NCBI GenBank assembly: GCA_036873755.1
Contig: JAVTVY010045495.1
Coordinates: forward strand, 143,089 to 207,088
Direction: 5' to 3'
Length of the DNA stretch: 64,000 bases
DNA from: Hanleya hanleyi
Lineage: Eukaryota > Mollusca > Polyplacophora > Lepidopleurida > Hanleyidae
A model generated the notes under the pieces. The model searched no databases and was not told where the DNA came from. It saw only the letters and a list, made by a program, of their open reading frames with translations. Shown one piece after another: positions 8,300 to 17,018 of this stretch. The position numbers were made by a program, and so were the translations under genes. Every line of letters begins with the position of its first letter. Position 1 is the stretch's first letter.

Positions 8300-8940
8300 A
8301 AGGGAGACAACTCGTGTGGACCAAGGGTATGGAAATAGCCGTGTTGGAGCTAGGGGAGCCACTAATGGACCAATGGGGTCGAGTGAGGTATCAAAGTGAA
8401 GCTTAGGTGAAGGGGCATCTAATGGGCTGGGTGTGGGATTGAAATAGCGGCATTCTGCGCATGCGCGGTGGCCCAAGGGTATGAAAATAGACGTTTTGGA
8501 GCTAGGGGAGCCCCTGATGGTCCAATGGGATCGAGTGAGGTATTAAAGTGAAGCCTAGGTGAGGGAGCCTCTGATGGGCTGGGTGTGGGGTTGAAGTATC
8601 GGCATTCTGCGCATGCGCGGTGGCCGAAGGGTATGGAAATAGCCGTGTTGGAGCTAGGGGAGCCACAAATGGTCCAATGGGATCGAGTGAGGTATCAAAG
8701 TGAAGCATTCGTGAAGGGGCATCTAATGGGCTGGGTGTGGGGTTGACATATCGGCATTCTGCGCATGCGCGGTGGCCAAAGGATATGAAAATAGCCGTTT
8801 TGGAGCTAGGGGAGCCCCTAATGGTCCAATGGGGTCGAGTGAGGTATCAAAGTGAAGCATTCGTGAAGGGGCATCTGATGGGTTGAGTGTGCGGTAGGAA
8901 TATCATTCTGCGCATGCGCAGACGCAATGCGGAGCTCTCG
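8300..8940. repeat. Tandem array II, left arm (~152-bp units)
   Basis: Four units marked by TGCGCATGCGCG/A at 8,456, 8,608, 8,760 and 8,909. Each unit has 'TCGAGTGAGGTAT.AAAGTGAAGC' and 'GTTTTGGAGCTAGGGGAGCC' blocks. The reverse complement of the same unit forms 20,940-21,465. Confidence 0.85.
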
Positions 8941-9140
8941 TCCAATCAGAAGCGAGTATTTCAAATTCGTCACAGAGCTCTCAGCCAATCAGAAGCGAGT
9001 ATTTTGACCCGGTGCATTATGGGCCATATCCAAGATGGCGGCACGTATGTTCAAGATGGCGGCACATCCGGTGTCGAAAACTGGCCATTTCGTCGGGATG
9101 TGGCCACCTAGTGTCGAAAACTGGACCTTGTATGGGTCCT
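8940..9140. promoter_or_regulatory. CCAAT and YY1-type site cluster (left arm only)
   Basis: Two copies of CCAATCAGAAGCGAGTATTT-like sequence (about 8,942 and 8,983) are followed by two YY1-type CAAGATGGCGGCA sites (about 9,032 and 9,051) and two 'GTGTCGAAAACTGG' copies. The right arm has no counterpart between its ~152-bp array and ~175-bp array, so this is a left-arm insertion or a right-arm loss. Confidence 0.6.
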
Positions 9141-9229
9141 GCTAGACGTTTTGGAGCTAGGGGAGCCCCTAATGGGCCGATGGAGTTGTATGAGGTATCA
9201 AAGTGAAGTATATTTCAAGCATGGGTGGG

Positions 9230-10010
9230 TGCATGTAAAATTTTACCTGAAAAAATACGGAACACGGACTTTATCCTAAATTACGCGAAAATGCCTATAT
9301 GGGGTATGGGGAGTATAGGACCATCCTGGGAAACCTACTTCTCGACATTTGCGGTATAGGTTGTGAGGTCTCGTTTTCTTAGTCTCGTCATGTAGAACAT
9401 GATAGGAAGTGTCGCGAAGCGAATCGTTGAAATTTTTGAAAAAGTACGATATAGCCCCATATAGTCCCATACTGGGGTATAGGATCAATGTTTGTCCCCC
9501 TGGGAAACGTACTTCTATACATTTGCGGTAGGGTTGTGGGGTCTCGTTTTACTCGTCTCGTCATTTAGAACATGATAGGAAGTGTCCCCGTGCGAATCGG
9601 TGAAATTTTTGAAAAAAGTCACCGAACCCCATATAGTCCCATACTGAGGGTATAGGATCAATGTTTGTCCCCCTGGGAAACGTACTTCTATACATTTGCG
9701 GTAGGGTTGTGGGGTCTCGTTTTACTCGTCTCGTCATTTAGAACATGATAGGAAGTGTCCCGGCATGAAACGGTGAAATTTTTGAAAAAAGTCACCGAGA
9801 CCCATATATAGACCCATATAGTCCCATACTGGGGTATAGGTTCAATGTTTATCCTACTGGGAAACCCACTTCTATACATTTGCGGTAGGGTTGTGGGGTC
9901 TCGTTTTTCACGTCTCGTCATGTAGAACATGATAGGAAGTGTTGCGGAGCGAATCGGTGAAATTTTTGAAAAAAGTCACCAAGGCCTGGGTAGGCCCATA
10001 GGCCTATACT
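9230..10010. repeat. Tandem array III, left arm (~174-183-bp units)
   Basis: 'GAACATGATAGGAAGTGT' recurs at about 9,394, 9,568, 9,742 and 9,925, each time followed by 'GAAATTTTTGAAAAA' and preceded by 'CATTTGCGGTA.GGTTGTG'. The mirror copy is at 20,160-20,760. No convincing gene. Confidence 0.85.
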
Positions 10011-10039
10011 GCATGGCTATGGGTGTATAGGGCCATACG

Positions 10040-10930
10040 GGGTGGACATGTTGGAGTCTAGGTGAGTCCCTAATGGTCCAATGGGGTCGAGTGAGGTCTT
10101 ATTTTGAAGCTCTCGTGGAGGAGCACTTGACTGCACTAATGGTTCGTCCGTGTTCAATAGTCTGCGCATGCGCAGCCTGGCCCGTAGTATAGAAAGTAGG
10201 CATTTTGGGGGTATGTGGGTGTGTGTTTGGGTTAGAGATGGGCTATTCACGGTTCGAATGGGTCGTGTGAGGTATCAATGTGAAGCTTGTGTGGGGTAGA
10301 GTCAGAATGGCGTGTTTTTAAATGCAAGTCGCGTCAATCTGCGCATGCGCAGTTGGTTGTAGTAGAGAAATCAGGCATTTTGGGGGTATGTGGATGTGTG
10401 TTTGGGGTAGAGATGGACCGCTATGGGTCCGAATAGGTCGTGGAAGGTGTCAAAGTGAAGCTTGTGTGGGTTAGAGTCAGAATGGTGTGTTTTTAAGTGC
10501 AAGTCGCGTTAATCTGCGCATGCGCAGTTGGTTGTAGTAAGTAAAGTGACCATTTTGGGGCAGTGCAGGTAGGTATTTGGGATAGAGAGGGACCATCCTT
10601 GGTCCGAATGCGTCGTGTAAGGTGTCATCTTGTAGCTCTCGGGGTGTAGATCCCGATTTAAGGGATGTTCGCGTCATCTGTGACGTCATCAGTGACGTAA
10701 TCAGTACGAGTAGTAGCGAAAGTGGACATTTTGGGGCAGTGAAAGGAAGGTATTTGGTGTAGAGATGGACCATCCTTGGTCCGAATGCGTCGTGGGAGGT
10801 GTCATTTTGTAGCGCTTAGGGTGTAGATCCCGAGTTGAGGGATGTCCGCGTCATCTGTGACGTCATCAGTGACGTCATCAGTGACGTCATCATTACGAGT
10901 AGTAGCGAAAGTGGGCATTTTGGGGCAGTG
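10040..10930. repeat. Tandem array IV, left arm (~175-bp units with NRF1 or CRE sites)
   Basis: Units near 10,040-10,530 contain TGCGCATGCGCA (10,163, 10,340, 10,514). The next units carry TGACGTCA sites instead: 10,681, and three at 12-base spacing at 10,858, 10,870 and 10,882. A shared frame of 'GAGATGGACC', 'AAGGTGTCA' and 'CATTTTGGGG' blocks shows one family with exchangeable site cassettes. Mirror array: 18,480-20,160. Confidence 0.85.
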
Positions 10931-10997
10931 AAGGATGGATTAGTAGTATGAAAGCGCATGTCGAGCCCCATTGACCTTGCGGCGCATTGCGCAATGA

Positions 10998-11282
10998 GTA
11001 TGCATGTGTGTGTGTAGGCGTCTGTGTGTGTGTGTGTATGCGTCTGTGTGTGTGCGTGTGCGTGCATGTGTGTGTGTATGCGTCTGTGTGTCTGTGTATG
11101 CGTCTGTGTGTCTGTGTGCATGTGTGCTTGCGTGTACGTGTGTGTGTATGTGTGTGTGTGTGTGCGTGTGTGTCTGTGTGCATGTGTGCGTACGTGTGTG
11201 TGTGTGTGTGTGTATGCGTCTGATGCGTGTGTGTGTGTGTGTGTATGCGTCTGTGTGTCTGGGTGCGTGTGTGCATGCGCCG
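10998..11282. repeat. (TG)n-rich tract, left arm only
   Basis: About 285 bases of TG repeats broken by regular 'ATGCGTC' and 'GCATG' interruptions. There is no equivalent at the mirrored place (about 18,340-18,480). The open frames coding for Val-Cys or Thr-His runs are artefacts. Confidence 0.9.
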
Positions 11283-11361
11283 AGTTCTAAGAGCCCCGGA
11301 GAGAGAACAACAACAACAAGGATGACACATGAGAGAACAACAAGAAGTTTTTGTCATATAG

Positions 11362-11416
11362 TTTATTATCCCCAAATTTTACATCATACCCAGGCTGGGG
11401 GAGCCGCCCTGGGTAT
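11362..11416 (-). terminator. Stem-loop (loop GGCTCCCCCA) and poly(A) signal of the left outer zinc-finger gene
   Basis: On the minus strand, GGCTCCCCCA (complement of 11,396-11,405) is closed by GGC/GCC and then, after one bulged base, ATACCCA/TGGGTAT (11,386-11,416). AATAAA follows at 11,362-11,367. The right-arm copy has CGC/GCG in place of GGC/GCC, a paired exchange with an unchanged loop. Confidence 0.7.
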
Positions 11417-11579
11417 GTTTAGTATGTTCGCATTCGAAATATCAAACACCGTGTTTTATTATTCAACGCATCGTCACATCAGGCACAAGTGTTTACTGAG
11501 CTCAAGTCAACGATCAGCATGTAGACATAGAGAGTATGTACGGCATGTTGTGGTATTCATCAGTGCATGGGTGACGCAT

Positions 11580-12503
11580 TCACCCGATGGGTTGATTGGT
11601 CGTCTTGGTGACGAAAAACGTAACATTGGTTACCCTCTTTACCACCCATTGTGTGTTGGGGCGTTGACGATGTGCCCATCTCAAGGCATCCAATTGTTCC
11701 ACTTGGGCCAGCATCATCTCTAGCGACGCCCGGTGAATGATGGTAAACGGCAGGTCAAACACAAGGTTGTTGGCACTGGGGTAACAATACCGTAACTGGT
11801 CCGTCTTTTTGTGACGTAAGATGTACCCGAAAGCGACATTCAATTTGAAGGCCGTAGTTTGATCTTCGAAGATGGCTTCCACGTAGCTGCGTAAACGGGT
11901 GAGTTTGGTCAGTGGGAAATTGTAGATATCTTCAATAGGGCGATGTTTGTGGAAACAGTACCGTGTCATGGACCAATGGCCCCGATCGTCGTCACTCACT
12001 GGATGGTTGTCCTGTAAGAGATCGCTGGGAACATTTATGGGCTCGACCATAAAATGTTCGATGTTGTCAGGCGAATGACTGGGAGCAGTAATGCTGGGGT
12101 CCGGCTGGATATCCAGGCTCTTCTGAACTGTGGGTATTGACAGACTCTCCGTCATCGCATCACCAGTGGCATTCGTCTCCCCGGGCTTATCTTCACTGGG
12201 TCTGACCTTCCACGGCTCCTCTTCAGTAGAAGGTTGTCGCTCATACCGTGGTGATGAACTATGAATCAAACGTTGGTGTCGCAGCAACTGACTGGGTCGT
12301 TTGAAAAGCCGACCACATTCATAACATTGTTCCTTCGCACCCTCGTGGAGTGAGCGTTCATGGCGCAGTAAAACATCCTCCCGATTGAACGACCGTGCGC
12401 AGGTTGTACATGTATACCGAGCATCGTTGTGGGTGGAGGCCTCGTGGCGTCGTAAATTATCTAGACGAGTAAACAGCTTCTGGCAAGTTGTGCAAGTGAA
12501 CAT
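11580..12503 (-). CDS. Outer three-finger C2H2 protein, left arm
   Basis: 307 residues, intact. Three C2H2 fingers of the C-x2-C-x12-H-x4-H type occupy residues ~4-82, followed by an acidic, Ser/Pro/Glu-rich linker to about residue 165. The C-terminal ~130-residue domain has conserved His-Trp, Tyr-Asn-Phe, 'FKLN.AFGY', 'RPNT.WVV' and 'VTNVTFFV' blocks. Domains like this C-terminal one are, as far as I recall, seen N-terminal to polymerase B in some invertebrate Polinton proteins; a profile search would settle this. It is only about 70% identical by eye to its mirror copy at 17,019. Likely a nuclear DNA-binding viral protein. Its own TATA box is at 12,550-12,556 (minus). Confidence 0.8.
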   Translation of the reverse strand: MFTCTTCQKLFTRLDNLRRHEASTHNDARYTCTTCARSFNREDVLLRHERSLHEGAKEQCYECGRLFKRPSQLLRHQRLIHSSSPRYERQPSTEEEPWKVRPSEDKPGETNATGDAMTESLSIPTVQKSLDIQPDPSITAPSHSPDNIEHFMVEPINVPSDLLQDNHPVSDDDRGHWSMTRYCFHKHRPIEDIYNFPLTKLTRLRSYVEAIFEDQTTAFKLNVAFGYILRHKKTDQLRYCYPSANNLVFDLPFTIIHRASLEMMLAQVEQLDALRWAHRQRPNTQWVVKRVTNVTFFVTKTTNQPIG

Positions 12504-12549
12504 CTTGGTGGTTGACAGAGAGTCGGATGAAACGACCAGGCCGCTCCCC

Positions 12550-12581
12550 TTTTATAGTACGCTAGCTGGTGATCTATTTTT
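12550..12581 (-). promoter_or_regulatory. Promoter of the left outer zinc-finger gene
   Basis: The minus strand reads AAATAGATCACCAGCTAGCG, three more bases and TATAAAA (TATA at 12,550-12,556), 47 bases before the ATG. The same box stands before all four zinc-finger genes. It overlaps the 3' end of the inner gene's transcript. Confidence 0.75.
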
Positions 12582-12637
12582 GATCCCCAAGTCGAGGACC
12601 AGACATATAGAGTATGTATTACATGCTATGGTATTCA

Positions 12638-13558
12638 TCAGTGCAAGGGTGGCACATTCACCCGATGGGGGTGGTCGGTCAGCTTGGTAACGAAAAACGT
12701 GACATTGGTCACCCTCTCTACGACCCATTGTGTGTTGGGGCGTTGTTGTTGGGCCCATTCCAAGGGATCCACGGTGTCCAGTTTCTCCAGCATTGCCTCT
12801 AGCGACGCCCGGTTAATGATGGTAAACGGTTCGTCAAATACCCGGATGTTACTGCTCGGGTAAAAATATCGGGCTGCTTGGTCTGTGTCCTTATGCTGCA
12901 GCACATAACCAAACGCCAGATTCAACTTGAAGGCCGTAGTTTGATCGTTGAAGATGGCTTTCACGTAGCTGCGTAGGCGGGTGAGGTTGGTCAGTCGGAA
13001 ATTGTAGATATCTTGAATGGGGCGATGACGGTAGAAACAGTGCCGGATCATGTGCCAATGGCGCCGATAGATGTCACTCACTGGATGGTGTTCGTGTAAC
13101 AGATCGCTAGGAACATGTATGGGTTCGTCCACGAAGTGTACTTTGCTCTCCTCGTCGTGCAAAATCTGGCCCAATGTCTTGTCGTCGGAATTTGACTGTT
13201 GAATTAGGGCGACATCATCATCTTCAACCCTCGTGCGATGGGTGGGAGTTCCCGCTTTCTCGATACTGGTGCCTACGGACTCTTCTACCTGCAAACGTGA
13301 CTGCAGAACAGGGTGTCGTGTGCGTTGGTGTCGCAGCAACTGACTGGTCAGTTTGAAAATCCGACCACATTCTTCGCATGGACGCTTGGGTACTTCATGG
13401 CGTGCACGTGTGTGGCGCTGTAAATGATCTGGGCGCTGAAACGACAGTGTACATATCGTACAGCTATGCCGGGCGGTTCCTTCGTGCTCGGTACCCTCAT
13501 GGCGGCGCAAGTCGTGCAGACGAGTGAATGCTTTCGAGCACGTAGTACAAGTGAACAT
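12638..13558 (-). CDS. Inner three-finger C2H2 protein, left arm
   Basis: 306 residues, intact. Fingers: C4/C7/H20/H25, C33/C36/H49/H54 and C61/C64/H77/H82. A linker with an Asp/Glu-rich segment follows, then the conserved C-terminal domain (about residues 175-300), as in the outer gene. The start codon is fixed because Phe2-Thr3-Cys4 begins finger 1 and the TATA box is 45 bases upstream. Its mirror copy at 15,957 differs at about eight residues but has a frameshifting deletion, so this is the only intact inner gene. Role: probably a sequence-specific DNA-binding protein of the element, possibly acting on the arrays in the same arms (inference). Confidence 0.85.
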   Translation of the reverse strand: MFTCTTCSKAFTRLHDLRRHEGTEHEGTARHSCTICTLSFQRPDHLQRHTRARHEVPKRPCEECGRIFKLTSQLLRHQRTRHPVLQSRLQVEESVGTSIEKAGTPTHRTRVEDDDVALIQQSNSDDKTLGQILHDEESKVHFVDEPIHVPSDLLHEHHPVSDIYRRHWHMIRHCFYRHRPIQDIYNFRLTNLTRLRSYVKAIFNDQTTAFKLNLAFGYVLQHKDTDQAARYFYPSSNIRVFDEPFTIINRASLEAMLEKLDTVDPLEWAQQQRPNTQWVVERVTNVTFFVTKLTDHPHRVNVPPLH

Positions 13559-13602
13559 CTTGGTGGTTGACAGTGTCTGATGAAACGACTAGGCCGCTTC
13601 CC

Positions 13603-13634
13603 TTTTATAGCACGCTAGCTGGTGATCTATTTTT
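13603..13634 (-). promoter_or_regulatory. Promoter of the left inner zinc-finger gene
   Basis: TATAAAA on the minus strand (13,603-13,609), preceded by the same GATCACCAGCTAGCG box as the other three zinc-finger promoters. A p53-type double half site lies ~110 bases further upstream (about 13,717-13,736) together with a TGACGTCA. Confidence 0.75.
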
Positions 13635-13812
13635 AGCACACACAAACGAACCCCCACAAACAGGTCAGTACCATCTCCTTTCCTTCAATTCACATCGAAA
13701 GTGACGTCATACCCCAACATGTCTAAACATGATCCGACAACATGAAAAGGATGCAGGTCAAGTGCACTCAATGACCTGGTGTACAAACGACCTAATATGA
13801 CCACTCACTCAC

Positions 13813-14390
13813 TCATGTGTGTGTGTGTGTCTGTTTACCTGTGTGTCTGCGTCTGTGTGTATGTGTCTGTGTGTGTGCGCATGCATGTGTGTGTGTAGGT
13901 ATGTGTGTGTGTATGCATAGGTGTGTGTATGTGTGTGGGTGTGCGTGAATGCGCGTGTGTGTGCGTGTAGGTGTGTATACGTCTGTGTGCGTGTGTATGT
14001 GTGTGTAGGCGTGTGCTTGTGCGTGTATATGCGTGAGTATGTGCTTGTATGCATCTGTGTGTGTGTGTGTGTGTAAGTGTGTGTGTGCTTGTCAGTGTGT
14101 TCACGCGTATATGTGTGCGTGTGTATGACTGTATGTGTGTATGCGTCTCTGTGTATGTGTGTGTGTGTGTACGTGTGGGTGTATGCCTGCGTATGCGTGT
14201 GTGTATGCATGTGTATGTATGTCTCTGTGTGTGTGTGTGTGCTTGTGAGTGTGTACGCGTGTGTGTATGCGTGCGTGTGTATATGCGTCTGGGTATACGT
14301 GTGTGTGCGTGTGCGTGTGTGTATGCATGTGTGTATGCATGTATGCCTCTGTGTGTGTAAGTGTGTGCTTGCGAGTGTGTTTCTTAGATC
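13813..14390. repeat. Interrupted (GT)n tract, left arm
   Basis: About 580 bases of GT repeats with ATGC, CGTCT and AC interruptions; mirror image of 15,118-15,705. Such alternating purine-pyrimidine DNA can adopt Z form. The long Cys/Val and Thr/His frames are not genes. Confidence 0.92.
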
Positions 14391-14394
14391 GGAG

Positions 14395-15118
14395 CTCTTG
14401 GAGCTCAAAGCCTGTGGAGCTCAGAGCTCGGAAGTGACATTTGCATATGTCCTCTGTGAGGTCACTTCCGCTTCCGTTCACGTGACCGGAACTGAGCTTT
14501 GACCCCGGCGCGCAAAGGTTTCCACAATGTTCATTCCTATATTTAAAGACTCTACCACCACCACACACACCACCCCCGACTCCACCAACACCACCACCGC
14601 ACACCACCAACACCACCACCAACGCCACCATCAACGCCACCAACGCCACCAACGCCACCACCGGGCGTCAACGCCCGGTGGTGGTGGTGGTGGTGGTGGT
14701 GGTGGCCGGAACTGACCTTTGACCCCGGCGCGCAAAGGTTTCCACCGCACGGTGGAAACCTTTACACCGCGCGCGCCGGGGTCAAAGGTCAGTTCCGGCC
14801 ACCACCACCACCACCACCGGGCGTTGACGCCCGGTGGTGGCGTTGGTGGCGTTGGTGGTGGCGTTGGTGGCGTTGATGGTGGCGTTGGTGGTGGTGTTGG
14901 TGGTGTGCGGTGGTGGTGTTGGTGGAGTCGGTGGTGGTATGTGTGGTGGTGGTAGAGTCTTTAAATATAGGAATGAACATTGTGGAAACCTTTGCGCGCC
15001 GGGGTCAAAGCTCAGTTCCGGTCACGTGAACGGAAGCGGAAGTGACCTCACAGAGGTCATATGCAAATGTCACTTCCGAGCTCTGAGCTCCACAGGCTTT
15101 GAGCTCCAAGAGCTCCGA
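14395..15118. repeat. Palindrome core with nested GC-rich hairpins
   Basis: The block 'TGA.CTTTGACCCCGGCGCG' occurs four times: + strand at ~14,492 and ~14,712, and inverted at ~14,775 and ~14,995. Between them, CACC-rich strands face GGTGG-rich strands, and two smaller hairpins with GGGCG/CGCCC stems (loops TCAA and TTGA) sit at ~14,655-14,690 and ~14,808-14,843. The outer edges hold octamer (ATGCAAAT), E-box (CACGTG) and ETS-like motifs. The whole could fold into a branched cruciform reminiscent in plan of hairpin telomeres. Confidence 0.85.
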
Positions 15119-15705
15119 TGTAAGAAACACACTCGCAAGCACACACTTACACACACAGAGGCATACATGCATACACACATGCATACACACACGCACACGC
15201 ACACACGCGTATAACCAGACGCATATACACACGCACGCATACACACACGCGTACACACTCACAAGCACACACACACACACACACAGAGACATACACACAC
15301 ATGCATACACACACGCATACGCAGGCATACACACACACGTACACACACACACACATACACAGAGACGCATACACACATAGTCATACACACGCACACATAT
15401 ACGCGTGAACACACTGACAAGCACACACACTTACACACACACACACACACACACAGATGCATACAAGCACATACTCACGCATATACACGCACAATCACAC
15501 GCATACACACACATACACACGCACACAGACGTATACACACCTACACGCACACACACGCGCATTCACGCACACCCACACACATACACACACCTGTGCATAC
15601 ACACACACATACTTACACACACACATGCATGCACACACACACAGACACACACCCACAGACGCAGACACACAGGTAAACAGACACACACACACACACATGA
15701 GTGAG
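15118..15705. repeat. Interrupted (AC)n tract, right arm
   Basis: Mirror copy of 13,813-14,390, matching even in most of the interruptions. Confidence 0.92.
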
Positions 15706-15778
15706 TCAGTGGTCATATAAGGTCGTTTGTACACCAGGTCATTGAGTGCACTTGACCTGCATCCTTTTCATGTTGTCG

Positions 15779-15798
15779 GATCATGTTTAGACATGTTG
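15779..15798 (+). promoter_or_regulatory. p53-family-like response element upstream of the inner gene
   Basis: GATCATGTTT AGACATGTTG fits the double RRRCWWGYYY consensus at 18 of 20 positions with no spacer. It lies about 125 bases upstream of the TATA box at 15,904, with a TGACGTCA site right after it (~15,804). The left arm has the mirror copy. Confidence 0.4.
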
Positions 15799-15879
15799 GG
15801 GTATGACGTCACTTTCGATGTGAATTGAAGGAAAGGAGATGGTACTGACCTGTTTGTGGGGGTTCGTTTGAGTGTGCTA

Positions 15880-15910
15880 AAAATAGATCACCAGCTAGCG
15901 TGCTATAAAA
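15880..15910 (+). promoter_or_regulatory. Promoter of the right inner zinc-finger gene
   Basis: Box AAATAGATCACCAGCTAGCG at 15,881-15,900 and TATAAAA at 15,904-15,910, 47 bases before the ATG at 15,957. A start of transcription near 'TCATCAG' (~15,930) would give a 5' UTR of about 25 bases. Confidence 0.75.
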
Positions 15911-15956
15911 AGGAAGCGGCCTGGTCGTTTCATCAGACACTCTGTCAACCACCAAG

Positions 15957-16866
15957 ATGTTCACTTGTACTACGTGCTCGAAAGCATTCACTCGTCTGCA
16001 CGACTTGCGCCGCCATGAGGCTACCAAGCACGAAGGAACCGCCCGGCATAGCTGTACGATATGTACACCGTCGTTTCAGCGCCCAGATCATTTACAGCGC
16101 CACACACGTGCACGCCATGAAGTACCCAAGCGTCCATGCGAAGAATGTGGTCGGATTTTCAAACTGACCAGTCAGTTGCTGCGACACCAACGCACACGAC
16201 ACCCTGTTCTGCAGTCACGTCTGCAGGTAGAAGAGTCCGTAGGCACCAGTATCGAGAAAGCGGGAAGTCCCACCCATCGCACGAGGGTTGAAGATGATGA
16301 TGTCGCCCTAATTCAGCAGTCAAATTCCGACGACAAGACATTGGGCCAGATTTTGCACGACGAGGAGAGCAAAGTACACTTCGTGGACGAACCCATACAT
16401 GTTCCTAGCGATCTGTTATACGAACACCATCCAGTGAGTGACATCTATCGGCGCCATTGGCACATGATCCGGCACTGTTTCTACCGTCATCGCCCCATTC
16501 AAGATATCTACAATTTCCGACCGACCAACCTCACCCGCCTACGCAGCTACGTGAAAGCCATCTTCAACGATCAAACTACGGCCTTCAAGTTGAATCTGTC
16601 GTTTGGTTATGTGCTGCAGCATAAGGACACAGACCAAGCAGCTCGATATTTTTACCCGAGCAGTAACATCCGGGTATTTGACCATCATTAACCGGGCGTC
16701 GCTAGAGGCAATGCTGGAGAAACTGGACACCGTGGATCCCTTGGAATGGGCCCAACAACAACGCCCCAACACACAATGGGTCGTAGAGAGGGTGACCAAT
16801 GTCACGTTTTTCGTTACCAAGCTGACCGACCACCCCCATCGGCTGAATGTGCCACCCTTGCACTGA
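15957..16866 (+). pseudogene. Inner zinc-finger gene, right arm, broken by an 11-bp deletion
   Basis: Near-identical to the left inner gene (12,638-13,558) up to about 16,680; the three C2H2 fingers are intact. Eleven bases present in the left copy are missing just after 'GTATTTGAC' (~16,674-16,682), so the frame meets a TAA at 16,689-16,691 after 244 residues. The rest of the C-terminal domain continues in another frame to the ancestral TGA at 16,864-16,866. A truncated protein with fingers and half of the C-terminal domain could still be made. Confidence 0.88.
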
Positions 16867-16941
16867 TGAATACCATAGCATGCAATACATACTCTATATG
16901 TCTGGTCCTCGACTTGGGGTAGTTGAACTAAAAGTGTGCTA

Positions 16942-16972
16942 GAAATAGATCACCAGCTAGCGTACTATAAAA
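16942..16972 (+). promoter_or_regulatory. Promoter of the right outer zinc-finger gene
   Basis: Same AAATAGATCACCAGCTAGCG box followed by TATAAAA (16,966-16,972), 46 bases before the ATG at 17,019. It starts about 75 bases after the inner gene's ancestral stop, so the inner gene seems to have no poly(A) signal of its own and may read through. Confidence 0.75.
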
Positions 16973-17018
16973 GGGAAGCGGCCTGGTCGTTTCATCCGAT
17001 ACTCTGTCAACTACCAAG

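Noticed and set aside
8300..8940. Regularly spaced repeats as a CRISPR array
   Set aside because: Units are ~152 bp and homogeneous throughout, without unique spacers; the genome is animal.
6111..10250. Repeated short frames with 'DTSLDPIGPL' type peptides in the arrays (also 19,227-21,573)
   Set aside because: Translations of tandem noncoding units; they occur in both orientations, with starts and stops at repeat boundaries and no promoter.
10893..11723. Long reading frames coding for Val-Cys or Thr-His repeats in the (TG)n tracts (also 13,809-15,734)
   Set aside because: They follow directly from dinucleotide repeats, are open on several frames and both strands, and have no conserved ends.
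14395..15118. Core as a parvovirus-type terminal repeat
   Set aside because: The branched plan is similar, but no parvovirus replication or capsid gene is present and the surrounding genes point to a Polinton-type source.
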